Below the pieces are notes generated by a model. That model had not been told where the DNA came from and did not search any database. It saw nothing but the letters and a program-made list of their open reading frames with translations. 64,000 nt of DNA from Argopecten irradians (Eukaryota; Mollusca; Bivalvia; Pectinida; Pectinidae). The stretch covers positions 16,756,609 to 16,820,608 of the forward strand of contig NC_091149.1 in assembly GCF_041381155.1 (NCBI RefSeq), in the 5' to 3' direction. The stretch's first letter is position 1. Every line of letters starts with the position of its first letter. Below, in pieces: positions 46,501 through 56,000 of the stretch. Made by a program: the position numbers and the translations under genes.

Positions 46501-46575
46501 TTTAGCCCCTCTAGATTCTTCAGTTTCATCCTCACTCTCGCCTTCAGATGGCCTTCGTCGTCTTCTGTCCGCCAT
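30873..46575 (-). CDS. CASC3: CASC3 (MLN51/Barentsz), exon junction complex core subunit
   Basis: Twelve coding exons read by splice signals and phase: 46474-46575, 45961-45991, 43962-44011, 40714-40836, 39641-39774, 38712-38876, 36482-37734, 35891-36157, 35357-35446, 32893-33254, 32158-32331 and 30873-31523, totalling 3402 nt and 1133 residues. The start MADRRRRRPSEGESEDETEE matches the family N-terminus. The SELOR core is intact: DDDEDRKNPAFVPRRGAFYE (110-129) and KKLWKDDGRW (150-159), then GPKSQDELITMYGYDIR. In known structures the aromatic residue near EHD and the Trp of KLWKD contact RNA and eIF4A3. Later come an Arg/Asn/Tyr-rich region with 11-residue repeats, the conserved GRSKRYSSQRQR motif, a Pro-rich region, two TTYYPPELQ motifs and an acidic Ser/Glu tail of about 217 residues. 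CASC3 acts in EJC-dependent mRNA localisation and nonsense-mediated decay. At 1133 residues it is longer than the roughly 700 of vertebrates, owing to exon 7 and the last exon. Confidence 0.95.
31816..32103. mobile_element. MITE family A, long copy 8, in CASC3 intron 11
   Basis: Left 'caccatcttcaatatcttagggagtaccatcactgttgt' pairs with right 'acaacagtgaaagtaacccctggtatatcaaggatg'. The inner arms and the 'acactgtgtttgactgtgtgg' phrase are present. It is about 288 bp and ends about 55 bases from exon 11. Confidence 0.8.
32893..33254 (-). CDS. CASC3: CASC3 exon 10: Pro-rich exon with QGNVPI coding minisatellite
   Basis: Encodes 121 residues rich in Pro and Gln. An 18-bp unit gives QGNVPL, RGNVPI and QGNVPI (x3) then QGNVPM between about 32965 and 33085. 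It ends [12 protein letters not shown] at a clean GTAAGT donor. Confidence 0.92.
33893..34367. mobile_element. Repeat with TTCAAGGACTTTTCAAGG clusters in CASC3 intron 9
   Basis: 'ttcaaggacttttcaaggcc' and variants recur about six times. Outer ends are ACATGGTT and its complement AACCATGT, suggesting a MITE of about 475 bp with subterminal repeats. The outer inverted repeat is short, so the limits are approximate. Confidence 0.5.
34455..35280. mobile_element. Retroposon-like element with 18-bp target duplication and 180-bp tandem core
   Basis: GTTTTCATCAAAATTAAT occurs exactly at 34455-34472 and 35263-35280 and brackets the element. Inside are four tandem copies of about 180 bp (ttccatggtaacagaaaaag ... 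acggttttcgagttatagcc), then a GGAC-type tail (about 35190-35232). A long exact direct repeat plus a simple tail fits target-primed retroposition. It lies in CASC3 intron 9. Confidence 0.8.
36482..37734 (-). CDS. CASC3: CASC3 exon 7: long RGG/NYS-rich exon with coding minisatellite
   Basis: A 1253-nt exon encoding residues about 203-619. Between 37215 and 37440 a 33-bp unit encoding NYSNQERGSDR repeats about seven times, with flanking looser copies (SYANQDRVSSR, NYSRGQDRGFS). Then follow arginine-rich stretches (YERRERGGASSRAGLRGRSR) and the conserved EKKSY-like 'GERKSYSKDRRARDR'. The unit length keeps the frame. The 209- and 286-codon ORFs overlapping it are shadows of the repeat. Confidence 0.92.
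37901..38062. mobile_element. Tc1/pogo-like MITE in CASC3 intron 6
   Basis: TA, then CAGTAAAACATGGTTAAAAC; right end AACATGTTTTACTG, then TA. The 162-bp non-coding interior, short inverted ends and TA flanks fit the mariner superfamily. Confidence 0.75.
38712..39774 (-). CDS. CASC3: CASC3 exons 5-6: SELOR (eIF4A3/RNA-binding) domain
   Basis: Exons 39641-39774 and 38712-38876 join through a split Arg codon (AG|G). They hold nearly all the invariant family residues. This is the part that clamps eIF4A3 on RNA. The intron between them (38877-39640) carries a SINE and a family D MITE. Confidence 0.95.
38938..39118 (-). mobile_element. tRNA-derived SINE in CASC3 intron 5
   Basis: The minus strand has an A-box (TGGCTCAGATGG, 38991-39002) and a B-box (GTTCGATTCC, near 38963-38972). 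Downstream 'cacccggtcacattatact' is shared with 40370-40530, so both belong to one SINE group. Confidence 0.75.
39390..39574. mobile_element. MITE family D, copy c (complete) in CASC3 intron 5
   Basis: TTCCGAATTTGCATATCACA at the left and TGTAATATGCAAAGACGGAA at the right. The arms pair through ctgc-cttgc-gtaggtat-gattg-gacgtca to a short centre, making a 185-bp imperfect palindrome. Confidence 0.85.
40370..40530. mobile_element. SINE fragment in CASC3 intron 4
   Basis: 'tgtcctattaacagccaagg' matches the 3' part of the SINE at 26556-26766 and 'cacccggtcacattatact' matches that at 38938-39118, so it is a composite or a shared tail. No A- or B-box seen. Confidence 0.55.
41249..43950. repeat. 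34-bp satellite filling most of CASC3 intron 3
   Basis: About 79 units of GTAGCTGTAGTGGTGAAGGC followed by CCTAAGATTTAGAT. Units are nearly identical; a handful have 1-9 base insertions (for example near 41414, 41810, 42646, 42986 and 43057). It occupies 2702 of the 3125 bases of the intron and stops 11 bases before the exon 3 splice donor. Unique spacers are absent, so it is not a CRISPR array. Confidence 0.97.
44201..44970 (+). mobile_element. Decayed hAT transposon with BED-finger remnant, in CASC3 intron 2
   Basis: An exact 8-bp duplication TTAACAAT flanks it (44193-44200 and 44971-44978). Ends TAGTGGTGCGCGGTAT and (reverse complement of the right end) TAGGGATGGGTATCGC are hAT-like. Inside is a broken transposase N-terminus: a Met at 44498, then after a small frame change VVWQHFGL, then CRLC ... 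GTRNLTTHLRRHH, the CxxC and HxxxxH of a BED zinc finger, with two stops between. The catalytic domain is gone. Confidence 0.88.
44537..44700 (+). pseudogene. hAT transposase BED zinc-finger pseudogene
   Basis: One frame reads KAVVWQHFGL, stop, stop, CRLCTAIVKCSGGTRNLTTH, LRRHHP. The W/F pair, CxxC and terminal HH of a BED finger are kept in order, but two in-frame stops and an upstream frame change make it non-functional. Confidence 0.8.
44979..45565. other. CASC3 intron 2, remaining part
   Basis: AT-rich intron between the hAT remnant and the hairpin. No element recognised. Confidence 0.5.
45566..45717. repeat. Long snap-back hairpin in CASC3 intron 2
   Basis: The left arm 45566-45613 (gtccaagaatcagtgtttcg...) pairs with 45669-45717, whose reverse complement begins AGTCCTAGAATCAATGTTTT. 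About 84% identity over 48 bases, with a 55-base loop. Confidence 0.75.
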
Positions 46576-46606
46576 TTTCATTCAGAGTTATATCTCGCGT
46601 CCGAAG

Positions 46607-46616
46607 TCTCGCGAGA
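46607..46616. promoter_or_regulatory. TCTCGCGAGA promoter palindrome of CASC3
   Basis: A perfect TCTCGCGAGA, the known CGCG element bound by BANP at housekeeping CpG promoters, lies 32 bases upstream of the CASC3 start codon. A partial second copy (tctcgcg) lies at about 46593. The start itself is in an ATGGCGG context, as often seen near YY1-type sites. Confidence 0.75.
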
Positions 46617-46860
46617 TTTTAGAAATAGTGCACCTAATGACGTTTCTCAAACTGGTGTCAATATAATGTGTTCGAAGTTTAATTTTGTATAGGATCTTAT
46701 ACATGCATTAGCAGATGGACTGTATAAATGAATTTCAACATCAAACATAAAATTGATTTAATTGATTGACTTCGAAAACATTTTTAACATTTCACCAAGG
46801 ACGTATATCACTTATAAATCCTTGATTTCACCAGAAACATATATACATAGAGATTGGAAA

Positions 46861-47456
46861 CTCCTTCTTTGTCTATGTTGACAGGCAGTGGGACCTCCAG
46901 TTTATAGGCATTTTCCCTTGGCTAACTACTTTTAAGTGTATTCTTTTAAACATGATATTTTTGCATCAACACAAAGTTTAAACATTATATCATGGTTTGA
47001 TGTGATCGGTTTTCCAAATTGATGTTATTTAATATGATTTTTGAAAGTATGAAAATGAGCAATTTTACCTGGTTTTTCGAAAATCAGTCATTCAAAACCG
47101 GAAGTGCATTTTGTTTTATTAATATATAAGTTAAAATATTATTTTTTCTTTCCAAAATCGTACTCAAACCATCTGGAAATCACTTAACTTTTATAACATA
47201 TCAAAGTTATTCTGCTGTATTTAACTATTTAAGAGTTTATCTAAAAGGCCCTAGGGACATACAGAGGTACATCTGCCTATCGTAAAAATGGCGAAGTTGC
47301 CAATCTCTATGTATATATGTTTCTGATTTCACTTTAAAACTCTGGTATCAAAAAGTACAATGTAATCATCAGAAACATTCTTTGTCTTGTTGACAGGCAG
47401 AGGGACCTCCGCGGCCGGTTTAAAGGCATTTTCCCTTGGCTAACTACTTTTAAGCG
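46861..47456. repeat. Direct duplication: GACAGGCAG...ACTACTTTTAAG block
   Basis: 'tgttgacaggcag(t/a)gggacctcc' and 'ggcattttcccttggctaac' occur at 46875-46938 and again at 47389-47452. The second copy has an extra 'gcggccgg'. Confidence 0.8.
46930..47250. repeat. Dispersed repeat, copy 1 (second copy at 50020-50375)
   Basis: About 330 bases (gatatttttgcatcaacaca, aagtttaaacattatatcat, tttttcgaaaatcag, agagtttatctaaaa) are shared with 50020-50375 at high identity. No coding potential. Confidence 0.8.
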
Positions 47457-47764
47457 GCACGACGATTTCTTATATCTCCCATCTTTGGACAAACAACAAC
47501 GCGGAATTAATAAATAATAGACTCAAGCCAGTTGTTGAGTGGAAACTACAAAAACTCCCCGACCTGGTGGAAAAAAAATGTCTCTTGTGTCCGAAATTCA
47601 AATGTTAAATTTACGTAGAGCTCTGCATGGAACAGGGAATTTTCGGTTAACTAACCAAACGCAATCTTTCTATGTAGCGCCTTACATCTGGCAAGAAAAA
47701 ACTCAGACAAAAAGGCATATTTCAATCGATTTTTAAAAAGCAAAAAAGGAAAATCAGCGACTTA

Positions 47765-47807
47765 GTTTTGGCCTCTCGTGCTGACTTCCACTGTCTGAGG
47801 CCAAAAC
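47765..47807. repeat. Perfect 11-bp stem-loop
   Basis: GTTTTGGCCTC (47765-47775) pairs with GAGGCCAAAAC (47797-47807) around a 21-base loop. Surroundings are non-coding; the ORF at 47539-47736 has no domain. Confidence 0.6.
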
Positions 47808-48007
47808 AAACATGCGGAAAAAACCTGGACAAAGAAAACGTGCAAAATCAGCCAAAACAAGAACTTTCAAGTTAAATTTAAATGTGACCTAAAAATTCCC
47901 TGTTACATGCATAGCCCTAGACTGTAAACAACTGTTGTAGTACTATAAGTAATATTTTATTTGTATTTTTCAAATTATTTATTAAGTTTGTGTTTATTAC
48001 ATATTAT

Positions 48008-49345
48008 ATTAAATATTGTGTATATTTTTAGTTTCAGTTTCCGCGTGTCGGAGCCATATTTTATGGTGATCTAGACTGATATATACATATGTAGTAATCA
48101 TTTTATTTTCTATTAGTTGCTTTTAACTTAATTTCTTTTTTATATACATGTGTCTTGGTTTTTTTTTGCTTTTTTTGTTATTTAATAGTGTATATTTTCA
48201 GTCTCAGTTTCCGCGTGTCGGAGCCATATTTTATATGGTGATCTAGACTGATATATACATAATGTTGTAATCATTTTATTTTTCATTAGTAGTTTTAAAC
48301 TTAATTCCTTTATTATATATATGTGTCTTGGTTTTTTGTGTTTTTATTTAATTGTGTATATTTTCAGTCTCAGTTTCCGCGTGTCGGAGCCATATTTTAT
48401 ATGGTGATCTAGACTGATATATACATAATGTTGTAATCATTTTATTTTTCATTAGTAGTTTTAAACTTAATTCCTTTATTATATATATGTGTCTTGGTTT
48501 TTTGATTTTATTTAATTGTGTGTATTTTCAGTCTCAGTTTCCGCGTGTCGGAGCCATATTTTATGGTGATCTAGACTGATATATACATAATGTTGTAATC
48601 ATTTTATTTTTCATTAGTAGTTTTAAACTTAATTCCTTTATTATATATATGTGTCTTGTGTTTTTTTATTTTATTTAATTGTGTGTATTTTCAGTCTCAG
48701 TCGAGCCATATTTTATGGTGATCTAGACTGATATATACATAATGTTGTAATCATTTTATTTTTCATTAGTAGTTTTAAACTTAATTCCTTTATTATATAT
48801 GTGTCTTGTGTTTTTTTATTTTATTTAATTGTGTGTATTTTCGTCTCAGTTTCCGCGTGTCGAGCCATATTTTATGGTAATCTAAACTGATATATACATA
48901 ATGTTGTAATCATTTTATTTTTCATTAGTAGTTTTTAACTTAATTCCTTTTTTATATATATGTGTCTTGTTTTTTTGTATATTTATTTTGTGTTTTTTTG
49001 TTTTTATTTAATTGTGTATATTTTCAGTCTCAGTTTCCGCGTGTCGGAGCCATATTTTATATGGTGATCTAGACTGATATATACATAATGTTGTAATCAT
49101 TTTATTTTTCATTAGTAGTTTTAAACTTAATTTCTTTATTATATATATGTGTCTTGTGTTTTTTAATTTTATTTAATTGTGTGTATTTTCAGTCTCAGTT
49201 TCCTCGTGTCGGAGCCATATTTTATGGTAATCTAGACTGATATATACATAATATAGTAATCATTATGTATTTAGTAGTTTTAACTTCATTTCTTAATTAC
49301 TGATGTGTACATAATATGGTAATCATTTTATTAGTTGTAACTTCG
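48008..49345. repeat. Eight-copy tandem repeat, 150-180-bp unit
   Basis: Each unit carries TCTCAGTTTCCGCGTGTCGG then AGCCATATTTTAT and a short inverted pair CCATA...TATGG, followed by 'gatctagactgatatatacataatg' and a T-rich tail. Cores begin at about 48032, 48202, 48368, 48532, 48694, 48845, 49029 and 49194. The fifth unit lacks the 'tttccgcgtgtcg' piece. Confidence 0.93.
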
Positions 49346-49925
49346 TTTTTAATAATTAATGCATTGTATGTTGTTACAAAAATTATATAAAAATCCATGT
49401 TTCACGTTTCATATTTGATTGATTCCATATCTGTTTTAACATATTTAGTATACACAGGGACGTATATCTCATTATATGACGATGTACACGTATTAATTTT
49501 GATATAAGTTTAAGCATTTAATAATATCAAATTTTCGAATTTGTTATGTTGTGATAATGATATATTAAAATCTATACTTAATAAATGTCATAACCGATCT
49601 GTTCTCTGACGTTCTGTTATCTTTTTGTTTGAGGTAGTCCTTCGTCTGTAGCATAGTTACTACTCTTTGAATATCACATGGATAAAGCACATTAACGTTG
49701 ATAAGTCCCACCATCCGGTGATTATGACGTTCATCATTTGATGTGAATTTCATAACGTCATAATCAACAGAAGCTGCTACTGATCGACGGCAAGTTGTAC
49801 CCTGGTCACGTATTGGTAGCTCCAGTTAAAGGGAGGTAACCACTATTACAAACTAGTACGTTCTGGTTTGTCTTTTCTTTGATTATCAACTACGTAATAA
49901 AATCTAAATTTCCGGACTGGGTAAT
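49346..49925. other. Intergenic, no gene seen
   Basis: AT-rich, with one 'gggaggtaac' motif at 49832. Confidence 0.4.
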
Positions 49926-49927
49926 AT

Positions 49928-50003
49928 TTTGGGTAGTTTTGGGTTTTGGGGAAGTTTTGGGTAGTTTTGGGTAGTTTTGGGTGGTTTTGGGTAGTTTTGG
50001 GTA
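49928..50003 (+). repeat. TTTTGGGTAG decamer repeat
   Basis: About seven units of GGGTAGTTTT with small variants (gggttttggggaag, gggtggtttt). Runs of GGG every 10 bases give quadruplex potential on the plus strand. Confidence 0.85.
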
Positions 50004-50019
50004 AATCGTTACGCCCCTT

Positions 50020-50297
50020 TTAAGTGTATTCTTTTAATAATGATATTTTTGCATCAACACAAAGTTTAAACATTATATCATGGTTTGATGTGGCCAGTTT
50101 CATATTGAGTTTTCCCAATAACAACTGATGTTATTTAATATGATTTATGAAAGCATGAAAATCAGCAATTTGACCTGGTTTTTCGAAAATCAGACATTCA
50201 AAACCGGATGTTCATTTTGTTTTATTATAAGTTAAAATTTCATTTTTTTTCTATCCAAAATCGTGCTCAAACCATTTGAGGATTGCTCAACTTTTAT

Positions 50298-50331
<34 letters not shown>

Positions 50332-50375
50332 AGTTATTCTGATGCATTTAACTATTTGAGAGTTTATCTAAAAAA
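50020..50375. repeat. Dispersed repeat, copy 2
   Basis: Second copy of the 46930-47250 sequence, interrupted near 50301-50328 by a TA microsatellite. Confidence 0.8.
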
Positions 50376-52070
50376 CTCTAAAAAAAAACCATAAAAATAA
50401 TAACAACAAAGAATGAAATATCTGGAACTGCGTGACGGTAATGATGTGTTTCAGTAATTGTGTTGATTTCCATTCAATTTAGCGACATTAAGCTGACAGA
50501 GCTGAGGCTTTCGTCCGGTATTCACCTATGTTACTATGTTTAATCCTTATAGAAGTCCCAGACTAGTGCTTTTGCCGTAACTTTTGATAATTTGTTGAAT
50601 TTCGGTAATGAGCTCTCAAAAGCATACGCAGGTCAGTTGACTAATTAACAGGTCTGATTTAAATTTCTTGTCAGGTATTTGTAAAATCAATTGTTCCATA
50701 TTTAATACGTAGATGATTCGCCTTTTGGTGACATTTTCACTTAATGTGTGTTTTTCTTTCGCCCAATCGAAGGGCAAAATTAACTATATTTTTTCCATTC
50801 CAGGCCACTTCTTGGTAATAATACCGAGGAACAACTATATATGTTTTTCAAATTAAACCCTTTATAGAAAATATTCTGGTATTAAACTTAAGAAAAAATA
50901 ATATTTTTCATACCAATACGGAAAAATGGGGGTCCTTATTTTATACATTTTTTTGCCCCATTTTTCAATACTCTAGTCTAAAAGTGCTAGAATTACCATT
51001 AAATGTAAATATAAAGTGACAAAAATTGTACAATTTTTAATGCTCAATAATTTAATTACCATTATCCTAATAAAGATTTACACCAAAAATTAGCTCGCTA
51101 CAGCTATAAATTGTAAAATTTTTCTTTTTACTTTTGATGTTTTAATAATGTAATTTTTGTATTTAACGTTATAGATATTGTCTAGATCTATTGTCTCTTG
51201 TCTCATCATTGTATGGTAGAAGAAGGCTTTTATAAGTTGTAATAACTTTTGCCTGATCCCTGTGGGTTTTTTTTATTGACAATAAAATATGTTTAAACTA
51301 AAAACTTTTGTCTACTCAGAACGCAAAAAGACACATTTTCAAAATGGCCTACAAATGGGCTATTTCTTAAAATCGTCGAATAAAATATCTACTAAGAATA
51401 GAAATGTATTTTTTGCAAGGCTGACAACTTGCTACTAGATATTGATCAATTGTACATAGAATCTATTTGAAAATCTGATAATGTATTTGGTGTACATGCA
51501 TATAACTGAGTGTCACACAAGGTGCTCCTTTTTATCCATTATTTTTCTGCAAAAATACGCCATTAAATTGCAATTTTTAATGCAAAGGTCTTTAGTTAAT
51601 TCAATGTATTTTTTGCATGTGATCCATTAGTGTAACAGTTATCAGAGATTTATCTACATTGTAGATCTATGTCTCTGCAGTTACATGTATAACGGTTTAA
51701 AAATTGCGTTGAAGCCGTCCCCATCCTTTTACCATCCAAAAATAAGGACCACACTTTTTTTTTTCTTCTAAAAGTCCATTTCAATGATATAAGGAAACCC
51801 CATTTTATATCTGAGTATGGACCCGGCGTTATCTATCACTAGAACTTTTCCCGCCAATAATGTATGTGTTGCTAAGACAGTTGTCTCCCTTTTGAGAAGT
51901 CTTTAAATAACCTCTCCTTGCTAGTTATGAGTTGAAAATCTACTTACATTCTTAAACAATAAATCGGTTGTGCAGGTCGGAACTTCTATTTTATCGCAAG
52001 CTTTGCATCCAGATGTTTTGTATCAAATCTAAGCCCTCAAATTAACACAATCCACTACATCTGTGTTAGA
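50376..52070. other. Intergenic, no gene seen
   Basis: AT-rich. 'ggtccttattttat' near 50933 and its complement 'aaaataaggacc' near 51739 may be the ends of one old 0.8-kb element. No coding signal. Confidence 0.4.
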
Positions 52071-52072
52071 AG

Positions 52073-52168
52073 GTCTCGTAGCAACCGACGCCATATTTGA
52101 TTACATTAGTTTACAAGATGGCGGCTGTATGTTCAAAATAAGGTGTTTCGTGAGGGATTTTCCGTCTC
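52073..52168 (+). promoter_or_regulatory. Probable CFAP65 promoter and first, non-coding exon
   Basis: AAGATGGCGGC (52115-52125) is a classic YY1 site of transcription starts. A GTGAGT donor follows at 52169. The first coding exon has its own acceptor, so a leader exon must exist upstream. GTCTCG-T-AGCAAC (52073-52085) has one perfect RFX half site, weakly resembling the X-box of ciliary genes. Confidence 0.45.
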
Positions 52169-53073
52169 GTGAGTTTTACCTTGTGGTGACTTTGATAAAA
52201 GTCGACTTATTTTGAATATTGAAACACAAAGTAAATGCATAACATGTATATTTACCTTAAAACATATTTGATCATCGATAAAAGTCTTTTCGTTTGTAGG
52301 AAATCACATTGTTTTGACTGGGATTCTTGGCAGTTTCGGTTCTCGTATACAGAAAGAATGAAATGCAAAAGGTCTCTTCACAATGTTATGTCGTGTAATA
52401 TCCATATACCCATGAAGTGGTTCTGTCGTTGGTACTGAATGGATTTGCTGAACAATGATGATATGGTCATTATTTGGTCTCGCCAAATGTCATCTGTGTA
52501 AAAACATAACAACATAGTTCTGTTGAGAACTCAGTCATATCGGTTCTGTACTTGTTAGTACTGCACTGTGGTCTATCAAACTTTAAGTGTTACTGTGTAT
52601 TTATTCTGGCATTCAGAGAAGACTTTGTTTTTACAGGATTGTATAGATAATGTGTACATTTCCCATTGTTCAATTATAATGTACAACTGCATGTATTTTG
52701 TTGAAAATATATGTATGCACACTGTACAGTTCAGTGACATTTTACTCCCATAGCATGAGAGTCGACTGGTCGGCCGTTTTTTTATCGGACATTATTTTGC
52801 TGACTGTTGGACACAATATAATGTTTCAAAAGTGTCTCATCATATGTTATACCTCTAACATTGTTGGAGTAAAGTGACAGTTATACATGTATATATTTTA
52901 TAACTATCGATAACCGTTAAATGTCTTTAAGAGAATTTTTTGTTTGTTTTATAGAGGAAAAGATGTTGATTGTTTAATAAAAAGCATAAGTTATTCTAGG
53001 TTGCTTTAAAAAGGTATATACACAATTTACATAATCATTGCACTGATCAAATTTCATTAATTTTCTTCGACAG
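52169..53073 (+). other. Presumed 5' UTR intron of CFAP65
   Basis: Runs from the GTGAGT donor to the acceptor ttcttcgacag at 53073. Small ORFs inside show no domain. The pairing is inferred. Confidence 0.4.
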
Positions 53074-53089
53074 ACATTTCAACAACACA

Positions 53090-56000
53090 ATGCCGTCCAT
53101 GATTGAAGTTGAGATGCCAGTAGCCCAGCATGTGGGCGATCCCACCAAACTGGTTCCAGCACAAAGTCCCCGACAAGCCAGCACTTTGAAATTAAATCAT
53201 TTCGGAATCGAAGTTGTCGAAAGTATTGTTTGGCAAGGTTGGGAGCCAGGCAGGGAGTACACAAAGAATATTGTTCTAAAAAATGTCCATATCAAAACAC
53301 AGAAAGTAAAATACAAGTAAGTAGAACATGTTGTTTAGTTTTAATCTGATCAATATTGCATATAGCAAATTAGGTCTATACATTATAAATTTTACACAAG
53401 TAATACATGTAACACACAAGTTGTGAACTTTAACTCAAGATCACATGCGTAAACTCTAGAAATTGTTATTTCTATAGAATAAACAATAGACCAGCTAGAA
53501 TTGTGAAATTGTGGACATGATACTACCCAAAATACTGCAGTTTTATAATTGAACAAAAAATGAACCAATTTGAATTGTTACAATCATATTTGTATATTCT
53601 CTTCCTTGCATTACAGAAATCCCAGCAGTCGTTTTTTCACCACTCTGTACCCCAAACCTGTGGTGTTGAGTGCAGGAACAAGTTTCTCGCTACCTGTTAC
53701 ATTCAGACCATTGGAGAAAATCCTTTATGAAGATAAAATTGAATTCCAAACAAAAGTATGTAACATCAAAGTCAGATTAAGCTAAACTAGAAATTCTCTG
53801 AGAATTTGATCTTTTAAAGCTTAATCTAAATCATGAAATTCTATAAATGTTTGTTATGTTTTTAAAGTAGTTAATGTTTTAAAGAAGTACGGTGTAGACC
53901 CAATAAGCGCCCAGGGCATTTAAAAAATTGTAAAAGTGGAAAGGTGCTTAATAAGATGAAATTTTTGCAAGCCTATAGTTTTTTGTAGTCTTGGTCTTAT
54001 TTATATTGAAATTGAAGACCTCAAAAAGGGTAAGGAGCGCTTATAGGGAAATGGGTGCTTATTGTGTTGAATACTGTATACTATTTATCAATGGGACTTA
54101 TCTATCTACCATTTTATACCTGATGTTTGTTTATTGGTTCTATTGGTGATGGAATGACGATATATAAGACGATATCCCATGCTAACGTCATTTCATGTAG
54201 CGGGAAACAAAAAGAGTAACAATATATTCCATCACCATTGGAGATACTAGTCCCCACACAAATGTTATTATGTATCACGTTATGTGGATTATTCCATTAA
54301 TGTATTGCTTCTTTTGTCGACAGTTTTCCAACTAATATTTTTATACAAAAAAATATTCAACTTGCAATAATAATTCATGGAAAAAATACAGTAGGATTTG
54401 TTTCATCTTTTTGTAGGATGGGACATTTGAAGTTCCTATTCGGGCAGTTCTGCCAGAAGTGGATATCGTTGTTCCATCTTTCCTGGATTTCAGCATGTGT
54501 GCTGCCAAGGACACTGTGGAGAGTACATTCCAGGTGTCCAACACAGGGTACGGTGCAAGAAAATATCGGTTACAAAAATTAAAATGGAATTTAATGAGAA
54601 GTTTGTGACGTTGATTATCAAATTTTTATTTTTCACCTAGTTTACTTATTTGAAGCAATTAGAATGTGTGATATATTAAAATTGTTGCATGCAATCTATA
54701 ACAAATTGAATTTTATTTAAAATATAAATTAAATTAATTGATATTGAAATACATTTAATCATCATTTATATTGTTCAAAAGAAATACTCGGTTAATAAAA
54801 CGTTAATTTTAGGATTCCAATATTCAATTACAAGATTGCTGATCATGGCATTGTTTTATACATAACATGTACCTTAAATGTGCTTCTCTGATCTTTATCC
54901 AGAGACCTTGAAACCCATGTTCAGTGGAAATGTGGTGATCCATTCACCATCGAACCTGTTAGTGCTATACTCAAGTCAAACACATCTAAGTCTTTCAAGG
55001 CTACATTCAAACCTGGGGTAAGTTAATGTAGACAAAACTAATGTATTTAAAGACATAAAGACATAAAAGTTATGAATGAGGCATTGGTGTACATATCTAG
55101 TTATATCTTGTAGAATGCCTGTGTTTACCAAGAAGAAGCTGCTTGTTTGTTTTTTCTGGTCCTGATCAACTTGATATATTAATGGTGATAATTAATTATA
55201 CATTTTAGAATGCCTGTGTTTACCAAGGAGAAGCTGTTTGTTTGTATGGCCCTGATCTCAGTTTGGGAAAAGTCACAAAGCTAGAAGGAATTGGTAAGTC
55301 TCTTTTAGACAGAATTTTTCTCCATGACTGTTTGGTTTTGGGAAAAGGTTTCAATTTATGGAAAAGTTTTCCCTTGAAGTCATAAAAATCTAATCTTTAT
55401 AACTAAAAAAAAAAAAAAAAAAAAAATGAAATTTTGACTAGAATCAAGCAAATGCCATTTCAACAAATCAAAATCTATTAATATAAAATACTTTTTTTAA
55501 TTTTATTTCCAATTTTTTATATTTTTTTTACTTTGATTTTCTCATCATTTGTAGGAAAATATCCCCACATTCTGGTGTCCAGTCCTGGGAAGCCTGCTAC
55601 CACACTGACACGCGAAAACTTGGAGGCTGCTGTCCAGTTTGGCCCTACTCCTGTAGGCTCGACAACACAAAAGTGGGCGGAGCTTCATAACCTAGCTCCG
55701 GTACGAATTGATCTTGTTATTTGATTATGAGATTAATTTATATACCACCTGATACTTGATAACGTTTGTGCAGGACTAATATCTCCAGTGGTGATGAAAA
55801 TTAAATCTTTATAATTTTCCGGTTAGCATGGGACATCAGCTTTTTAACATCATTCCATCACCAATAGAAACAATAGCCATGTACAAAAGTTATCAGGTAT
55901 CATGTGGTATGTGGATTCGTCTCATTAGTTATAATTGCGTTCCATAAAAGGGGTACTTCTGTGATAAAATGGGTCCATCTGTACGAATGTACTTTCAGAA

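Noticed and set aside
47539..47736. 65-codon ORF as an upstream gene exon
   Set aside because: No motif and no in-frame partner exon with proper splice sites was found.
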